Shown piece after piece: positions 56,714 through 64,000 of a DNA stretch of 64,000 nt (the first letter of the stretch is position 1; each line of letters begins with the position of its first letter). The notes under the pieces are model-generated. The model saw only the letters and a list, made by a program, of their open reading frames with translations, searched no databases and was not told the DNA's origin. The DNA is from Diplodia intermedia (taxonomy: Eukaryota; Ascomycota; Dothideomycetes; Botryosphaeriales; Botryosphaeriaceae). The position numbers were made by a program, and so were the translations under genes. The DNA lies in assembly GCA_021495925.1 (NCBI GenBank), contig JAKEKT010000066.1, positions 1 to 64,000 of the forward strand. Direction: 5' to 3'.

Positions 56714-58079
56714 CTAAGAACTAATGCCGTTAAATGCGACGTAGTTCTTCGTCAGCGGCTTTATGTTCGTAACCTTCTTCTTCGAAGACAGATCCTGGAT
56801 GCGTGCGCACAGCGCCTGCGGTTCGCGACGCTGCTCAAGACCCAGCAGATACGCTCCAAGACCGGTGATGTGAGGCGTGGCCATGGAAGTACCGGAGATC
56901 GAATTCTGCGTCATGTCAGTTGACAGCCAGGCCGAAACGGACGGAAGGTCAGCTCACCGTTTTTCCGTCGTTCCACGTCGACACAACGTCCACCCCCGGT
57001 GCCAGAACGTCAACCAGCGCGCCCCAGTTGCTGAAGGACGCCAACTGGTCGTTCTTGTCCGTGGCACCAACGGTGCAGGCCGTCTCCTCGTTTGCCGGGC
57101 TGAAGAAGAGCGAGGGCAATCCGTCGTTGCCCGCTGCGACAGCCATGAACAGCCCCGTCTTGATCGCAGCCTTGACTGCGTCCTTTTGCGCCTTGTTGTA
57201 GATACCGCCGAGGCTCATGTTTGCCACAGATCCTTTGGTGCATTGGCCTGCCTTTTGCCTCGCAGTGGCGTTCATTGCGGCGAACTCGATGCCCTTGAGG
57301 ACGCCAGAGCTGTCGCCTGAACCATCTGCACCGAGTACCTTGACGGCGAAGAGAGACGTCTTCTTTGCCACGCCGTACGTCTTGCTGCCGACCGTACCCG
57401 CGACATGCGTGCCGTGTCCGTTTCCGTCGACTTTCTTGTTTTCCCCAGAAAAGTCCTCAAGGAAAGTTGCACGGCCTTCGAACTCCGGGTGGTCGGTGTA
57501 GATGCCCGTGTCGATGATGAAAGAACAGGTGCCTTCTCCAGCAGATCCGTCATAAACGTAATCGGTGGAGCCCTTCTCACGGTGCGAAAGCCTCCCGAGG
57601 CCCCAAGTCGCGTTGTATTGGGTAGTGGCGGCAGTGTGGACCTTGGTGTTGCGCTCGATGTACGAAACCTGCAGTATGTGGTAAGCTATACAACATCTCA
57701 CGAGCTAAGGTTCGTATTTGGAACGAGTATGTGCAGTCCGTTTCAGCTGCATACCTGGGGCCTTGGCTTACCCCCTACGGCTGATGCCAGCTAAAGAGGA
57801 ATAAAACTCGGAGGAAATACTTACTGATTGCAGATTTTGCACCGTTTTCAACAGCGCATCACTCAAGCTCCCAGCCGCGCCCCTGAATGTACCCATGCTG
57901 TAGACATGGTCTACCTTATCTTCGAACATGTCAAGTACATGTGAAAATGCCGTTTCTTCAGCTTCTTCCTTCATGACGACGATGTATTTCCCAGGAATGA
58001 CATCAGCAGTGTCCCTCGGTTCAAGCAGCGGTGCTGCTGTTACCAAAGGCAGAAGCGCAAGGAGCGAGCTGAAACGCAT
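56714..58079 (-). CDS. Secreted subtilisin-like serine protease (S8, proteinase K type)
   Basis: Three exons (58079-57825, 57668-56958, 56905-56714) encode 385 residues, the usual length. A signal peptide covers residues 1-15 (MRFSSLLALLPLVTA). An inhibitor I9 propeptide follows (PGKYIVVMKEEAEE to about residue 92). The catalytic triad is Asp138 (IIDTGI), His170 (GNGHGTHVAGT) and Ser329 (SGTSMATPH); the oxyanion-hole Asn is in VAAGNDG. The third exon begins just before the Ser motif. Maturation is expected after the propeptide near VSYIERN. It is probably an extracellular nutrient- or host-protein-degrading alkaline protease; no C-terminal extension or GPI signal is seen. Confidence 0.96.
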
Positions 58080-60477
58080 GATGGATGACTATATCAGCCT
58101 TAACAAGGTCGGGCCTGCCTAGGTACCGAAAAACAAGAGTATCTGAGCAAGAAAGCAGCAGACAGCCGTGGACTGGGTTGACGTGGGTACATCTTTCATG
58201 TCCAAGGAAAGCCTTGGACTTAAGTATTCTCCGAACCAATCCCCCTGTCCTTATCTTCCGTCTCCCCCACAGTCCAACCTCTGCAGGAACGAAAAAAGGT
58301 GGGTTCGCCATCAATTTCGTCGGAAATACACACCAAACAACCGCGCAACAATCGAGACCGGGGGCCGGGTTTCTCCACATCGTCCCCTGCAAAGTCAACT
58401 TGCGCCATTTCTAGCACCTATAATGGAACCCCATGCAGTTCGAGTCGGCAATTGAAGCGCCACCGCCTCTTTGTTTGAACACAGTAATCACCCCGCCTCA
58501 GCTGAAGAAGCTCCACAAACACCGCTAGGGTGCACTTCTGCCTGACGCCAAGCATGTGGGACTGGATGAGCACTACTCGAAGCAGCAGAGCGGGACTGCA
58601 TGCCAAGCATGAGAACCCTACAATAGCTAGGCTTTCCTTCCCTTGTCCCTTCGACTTCTCGTCAATTGGTGCCGGCATTCGAGCGGGAATTTGACTCCTG
58701 GCGATCATGGTCAAGATTCGGCGAGGGAAGCTCAGCTCTGCTGCTCTTTCAAGGTCCAGAAAATAGGCCCGCCATCTGGTAGTTGCGCCGATAAGCACCA
58801 GCTAACGTGGGAAAGTGACTGACGTGACTGGGGTGTTCAGCATTAATCAAGCTAGCCTAGCAACCCACGCTATTGCCCGGGCGCCGGGGCCGCCAACGGG
58901 CCACCATTTCGGTATGCCGATCTCCGAGTGTTCATCACTTTCTTCTTTTCCCCGATCCAGCGTTCATTCGGCTTCGCTGGGTTGGGCTCCCCCACTTCCC
59001 ATCGGCGAGGGTAAATGCTGGGGGCTCCGCGAGTCTCGTCCTTCTCAGCAATTGGTAAAGAGAGGATGCGTAGTATTCAAGCTACCAAATATCTAGATCA
59101 AGATTCACGTGTGGCTCTAAGACAGGTCAGCCACGCCGCGAAACTCTATCTCTCTTTTGGCTCGGGCCGGGTCGCGCGCATCTTGGCATGGAACCAACCC
59201 TTCGTCTATCGGGCGTTTGGAATAATGAGTCTAAATCTCTCTCCGAACCCCTCACGGCCCCCTCGATCTTCAACCGAGAACCTACCGTCGCAATCTCTCG
59301 CTGACCGCCTTCGCACGTGCATTTTTCTCGCATCCCTCAAACATCATTGAACGTAGTGCAGGGGAAGAAAAGTTAAGGAAGGGAGGCAGCTTTTCTGCTA
59401 ACCGATTAAGAGACATGGAATACGTAAGTAAAGACTCTCCCCGCAGACGATCGGTCCCTCCCCGCGGCTGGCTGTCAGTGTCTGGGCGTCAACTTTGTGT
59501 GCTGGCACACAGCAGCTCGGGACATACGGCACGATCGGACCCATCTTCGGTCCTCCCCAACAGTGGCAGGCAACAGCAGTAGTTCACAGCCTTTCTTCCG
59601 TCACATCCCCACTGCTCACCGCTTTTCCCGTTCTGGGGGCGAAGACATATGCACGTACGACGGCTGTCACCTCCGCTCTTCGGCGGGACGGTCTTTCTCG
59701 GCGGCGGTCGACATGGCTTGGCTGCGAGGGCTTAGCCACGTCAATTTTTACCCCTTTTTTAGAGCAAGGTGCTTGCTTTTGCGGCCCCAAAAGCCGGTCC
59801 GATGGTAATCCCCGTTTCCCGCAGTCGGGCCGTACAGTGGCATCGGACTGGTCTCTACCGGCTCACCTTTCAGAAGACGTCGTTGAGAGTAATACATCGA
59901 ATAATGTGCCCTTTTTTTTTTTTTTTAACGTGGCTGTGAAATTTTGTCTTGCTTGCTCTTTTTCTCTCCATCTTCATTTTCGTCCGCGATCTTTGCCACC
60001 ATTGAGACTGAGTGAGGTGTGGCGTCGTGGCTTCTCGGGCTTACTTTATCTATTGGTTTCATGTCCCGTTTTAGTCCGGTTGATATAACTTCCAACCACG
60101 TCGTTGTCTCACCAGGAGAGAAAGGACTAACCGTTCTCGATCCATCGATGTAAATTAGACGAGCAAAGTCGAACGTGGCTGACGAGGCGTTGTCGTGGCA
60201 GGCCTGAAAAATCAAACTACAAGACGTCAAGACCCTTGAATGAGAACTTTGCTTCTGACTCTCATCCAATGTCACATTTTTCACGTCTTCACGAGAGAGC
60301 ACGGATTGCATGGAAGAGGGGGAACATCATATCATTAGCCGTGCACAGCGCAACCGGCGAGAACTGAACATAATTCAGCCCATGTCTATCCAAGATTTTT
60401 TCTCCAAAAACTCCTTCCGTCTTCCGTCTGAAACATCCTTCCAGAGTCGACGAAGACTTTCAGCTCGCCATCCATTT
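58080..60477. other. Gene-free spacer upstream of the subtilase
   Basis: About 2.4 kb. It contains the subtilase promoter and a 15-nt T run at 59912-59926. Short frames only; no gene recognised. Confidence 0.5.
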
Positions 60478-62019
60478 CTACGCGGCCGAGTCCTTCAGCA
60501 CGAAGGCGCCGCGCTCGATGGTGTTGACGAAGTAGTAGCCGCTCTTGAAGTAAGCGTAGCTGCTCCAGCTGCCGACGAACTCGATGATGCCGCCGTTGGG
60601 CAGCGCGTCGTCCTCGGGGTAGATGTCGAAGAAGGCGACCTCCTTGACGCCGGCGCCGGTGGGGTCGGCGGGGATGGAGCTGACGTCGATGATGTGGAAG
60701 CCGCTGCCGTAGTTGGACTGGTAGGCCCTGCCGTCGACGATGTACTGGTTGTGGTCGATGCCGTAGTGCTCGCTCTTGTAGATGCCCGTCTGCGTGGGCG
60801 CCGCGAGCGACGAGATGTTCCAGATGTAGGTGACGAAGTAGCCGTCGGCGGCGGGCTCCACCTTGTCGTACTCGTCGTACTCGTCGTCGAGGATGAGGAA
60901 CTCCTGCCACGCCTTGTCGAGCAGCCAGCCCTGGTGCGTGTACGACGCGCCCTGGTACGAGGTGCGCGAGATGACGGTCGAGTTGGGCTTGTCCGTCACG
61001 TCGTAGATGGTGAGCGTGTCCTCGTTGTAGCCGTAGCAGATCTCGCGGCCCTCGTACTGCGCGTCCGGGCCGTGGTAGACGACGCACTGGGCGTCGTGGA
61101 CGTAGCCGTCCTGCGGGTCGCAGCCGGGACTGACGGGGTTGGAGAGGTCGGTGAGGTCGATGAAGATGAGACCGCCGGCACAGGTCTCGTTGGTTCTCGG
61201 AGCGGCGCCGACGGCGTAGGCCCAGTTGGTCTCCTCGTTGACGACGACGTTGTGTGTGCGACCAACGGGAAGGTCGGTGAAGAGGCCGGTGAGATCCTCC
61301 TCGTTGGAGAAGGTGACCGGGCTGGCGGGATCAACGTCCAGGAGCTAAGGCGATTCGTCAGTGATTGCCGGCATGAGATGACATGCAGGTGCGGCAAGAC
61401 TAACCTTGGTCATATCAAAGATCTGGATGTTGTGGCCCACAGCCTCGGAGCCGATGATCATGTAGTTCTTGTAGGCACGGATCTCGCGCCAGATGGCAGG
61501 GACCGAGTACTGAGGCAGACGGCCAAGGTAGACGAGCTTGCCCTCGGACGAGATCTCGGCAAAAGCAGCACCGTCACTCTGGCCAATGGCGATGAATTCA
61601 CGGCCATCTTCCGAAGTCCAACCCCACGATGAGGAACCCTCGCCAAGCTCGCTGCCAAGGTCGGCATGGCTCAGGAAGTGGACGAGGTCCAGGCTGTTGC
61701 AGCGGAAGGTGTTGTTGGCATCGCCTTCAATGCCAACAGCAACGCCGTCCACGCAAGGGACGTTCGAGAGCTCAGGGTACTGAGAAGACTCGAAGGCGCC
61801 GGCAGCTCTCTGTTGGTCCCACCAAGACTAGGATGGCCGTCAGCTCAAGTGGCGTGCATGGAGAGCGGCCGGGAAACGTACGTGCTTGTTGTTCATGATG
61901 CGCTCGTGAATGACACCAGAGTCATACAGCTCTGCGGCCTTGACGGTATCCTGGGCCATTTCCTTGGAGGAGGCAACGCCGGCCAGGGCGGCCAAGCCGA
62001 TAGTGCTGAGGAGCTGCAT
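60478..62019 (-). CDS. Secreted LVIVD/choice-of-anchor-B type beta-propeller protein
   Basis: Three exons (62019-61882, 61827-61405, 61344-60478) encode 475 residues. The signal peptide is MQLLSTIGLAALAGVASS. The body has repeated short segments typical of LVIVD repeats: IQIFDMTK, LIFIDLTDLSNPV, LTIYDVTDKPNS, GFHIIDVSS and GAFVLKD. They alternate with DPQDGYVHDAQCVVY-like loops, as in choice-of-anchor B proteins. Fungal annotations often call this family regulatory P domain-containing proteins. No catalytic residues are known. It is likely an extracellular beta-propeller of unknown ligand. An upstream in-frame ATG at 62151 would bury the signal peptide and was rejected. Confidence 0.85.
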
Positions 62020-63113
62020 GATGTGGAAGCACACTTGGAGGAAAGCAGACTGCTGGTGAGCAAGTTTGAGGGAGTATTCCCAGGCAATCTTATATACATG
62101 CCGGCTCGCCCACGTTGAAACTTCCCCAGAGCCCACGTTTTCGGATGCCACCCAAGTCCACGGCCTTCGCCTGCCTCATTCGGCCTAAGGTGGGACAGTC
62201 TCTTCCTCCTACGATCCTTGCATATCGACCGCGGGGAGATAGGGTTTTGGCAGACGTCGATTGGACGACAGGGTCGTATTGCGTGCGGCTACAGGCGGGA
62301 GAGCGCCAGGGCACATAGGACGGTTGCACATGGGCGGTCTTGGTCAAGAGGGGACGCAGATGCACCGGGGCGGAAAGAGGAAGGCGGAGAGGCTCGCGGG
62401 AGCTTGGCGCGTCTTGGCTTCGGTGGCGGCGCCATGGCAAACGCCTGCCGTTGGTGGCGACGCAGTGCGACAAGGCCTTGGTATATCCGTATAAATGCAC
62501 TTTAACCCGCTACTGCTTGGCTAGATGGGTGGGTGGAGACTCAGATAAGCTGTACGGCGGTTGGCACGCATGCAATCCCCGCTTCTGGTCCAGCGCGATG
62601 GCGAGCTACGAGGCTTGTCGTGAGCCCCGAGCTCGAGGAGAACAGTTCACCGCATCCCCATGCCTGGTGCCGTCGCTGCAGTGCGCCCACGGGAAAAATC
62701 AAGCATCGACCTACTGCGAGCGATGCGCAGAGCACAGCCAAGTGTTTGATTGAAACATGTTACCTAGATCGGTCGGTTTGTTTTAGTTACACACCAGCAG
62801 AGTGTCGACCAAAAAGTAGCCAAGCCCGGCTGTTGAGAGGCGCATGATGCAGCTTCCTGCAGGCATCCTTGGCCGAGCCGTTGAGATCCTGCTCTTGGCG
62901 TGCGGGCTCGTCTTGAGCTCTGTCGTGTAAATGAGCCGGCGGCATCGCACCATTCGTGCTTACAATCGCTTCAATCTTGTCGCCTTCCACACTGAGCACC
63001 GACGAGCGGGTCACCGCGGCCGAGACAGCCTTTAGGAATCCCCTAGCCAGCCCTCTTTCACCAAGACACACCCTGCCCGTCGCACGGCCCAAGTACCGAG
63101 GTTCATATGGTGG
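62020..63113. other. Spacer upstream of the LVIVD-type gene
   Basis: It includes the promoter of the secreted LVIVD-type gene at its left end. The remainder has short frames only and no recognisable domain. Confidence 0.45.
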
Positions 63114-63762
63114 TCAGAATGAGGAGCATGGAGGAGGCAGCGGCGGTCGAGACTCAATCTCCGTCAAAGTGGCGTCGACTGCAACCCAAGGATGACAGAA
63201 CCAGTAGGTGGCGTAAATTGGCAAGATGAACCACAGTAAGAGTGTCAAAGCCGCTTTCGGTCCACGAGGACACCACTAGAGATGAGTGCGAATGATCGAG
63301 AAGCAAGGACAGCGATGCCGGTGATGAGGATCCACAGGCCGAGCTCACCTACGACGCACTCCAATACCGTTGTGGATGCAAGAACACACGGAGGAATAGA
63401 AGAAAGACGAGCCGAAGAATGACAACGGCGGCGGTAAAGTAGAGAAGAGTACCACGGCAAGGCTTCAGTCCATTCAACAGTCTTGATTGCAGCGTTCGAG
63501 TGTCCCGTATGGATCCCGGTGTCGGATGCCACTGCAGTCGGCTGCCGATCCAGATCCACCACGGGCCGGCCGAGCAGCCACTGGGTTTGTGGCGCAGTAT
63601 CGTGGATGTCAACTTGACGACGCGGCATCTCTCCAAGGATACAATTTTCTCCCGACACGAAGCAGTGGCAATGCTCCGAAACGATAGGGAGCCGATTTTC
63701 TCCGAGCCAGAAGCAAAAACGGCAAGAGACAGGAAAAACCAAGAGCGAAAAAAGGCAAACAC
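63114..63762 (-). CDS. Possible small membrane protein, exon structure unresolved
   Basis: On the minus strand a frame ending at 63114 reads PKAALTLLLWFILPIYATYW followed by a hydrophilic tail. It looks like a membrane segment but is open only from about 63280. A plausible acceptor (CTCTAG, ending at about 63278) precedes it. Further upstream, frames starting at 63762 and 63742 contain another hydrophobic stretch (GTLLYFTAAVVILRLVFLLF). A donor GTAGGT near 63353 can join one of them in frame. No family was recognised, and the 5' end could not be set; the gene may be spurious or extend differently. Confidence 0.25.
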
Positions 63763-64000
63763 TTACGTCCGAAATCCACTTCGAAACGGGCCTTCGCCAG
63801 CCTCAAGCTTCCACCGAATTATAGCCACCACTCCGCGTCCAGAGTCTGGCAGCGGCCGGCCGCGGGGGCATCTGGGGGCCCCGTTGCGCTTTGTGCTCCA
63901 TGGCATGACCCGGCGCATTGAAGCAATTGAAACCGGCTTCTAGAAGTCGTGGGCTCGAGCATGCAAGCGCAATTTCGCCCTTGCATCGCGCCGACGGGAC

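Noticed and set aside
1..64000. CRISPR arrays, insertion sequences, prophage or tRNA genes
   Set aside because: No regularly spaced repeats, transposase frames or convincing tRNA A/B box pairs were found by reading; a tRNAscan run would be decisive for tRNAs.

Overview
The window is nuclear DNA of a filamentous ascomycete (Pezizomycotina). The signs are protein genes split by short introns (about 47-124 nt in coding regions, GTRAGT-type donors, YAG acceptors, several CTAAC-like branch sites), gene families typical of these fungi (psi-producing oxygenase, CRH transglycosylase, Stb3, Sip3/Lam, THI5 with an intronic TPP riboswitch), secreted proteins with signal peptides, and GC-rich spacers. 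The class cannot be fixed from the sequence; Dothideomycetes or a neighbouring class is only a guess. No prophage, insertion sequence, CRISPR array, rRNA or convincing tRNA was seen.

Layout. 1-5.4 kb: tandem duplications, a secreted DUF5695 glycoside-hydrolase-like protein (-) and a MAPEG membrane protein (-). 6.4-12.6 kb: a 12-exon fatty-acid dioxygenase/P450 fusion (Ppo type, +) facing a CYP68-like P450 (-), with only 159 bp between their stop codons. 14.0-20.8 kb: a divergent housekeeping pair, the Sip3/Lam-type sterol-transfer protein (-) and the ribosome-biogenesis factor KRI1 (+). 22.9-27.4 kb: a TBC Rab-GAP (-) divergent from an orphan protein with an HExxH motif (+). 30.5-35.5 kb: a disordered protein (-), a small methyltransferase-like protein (+) and a TPR protein with long Asp and His runs (+). 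38.6-44.7 kb: STB3 (-), DNA topoisomerase III (-) and a DUF1295 membrane reductase-like protein (+). 45.3-46.7 kb: THI5/NMT1 (-) with a full TPP riboswitch inside a 5'-leader intron. 48.7-62.0 kb: four genes of the secretory pathway, all on the minus strand: CRH chitin transglycosylase, GT31 glycosyltransferase, proteinase-K-like subtilase and an LVIVD-type secreted protein. They are separated by large gene-poor, often GC-rich spacers. At about 63.1-63.8 kb a small membrane protein may exist but could not be resolved.

How the genes fit together. Most are independent housekeeping or secretome genes. The possible functional groups are the Ppo/P450 pair (oxylipin synthesis plus a tailoring oxidase) and the secretory/cell-wall run at 48-62 kb. 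The most complete regulatory element is the TPP riboswitch: aptamer helices P1, P2, extended P3 and P5 can be paired by eye, and the intron around it carries decoy upstream ORFs. The splice structures below were derived by hand from splice signals and reading-frame continuity; each multi-exon model given closes in frame.
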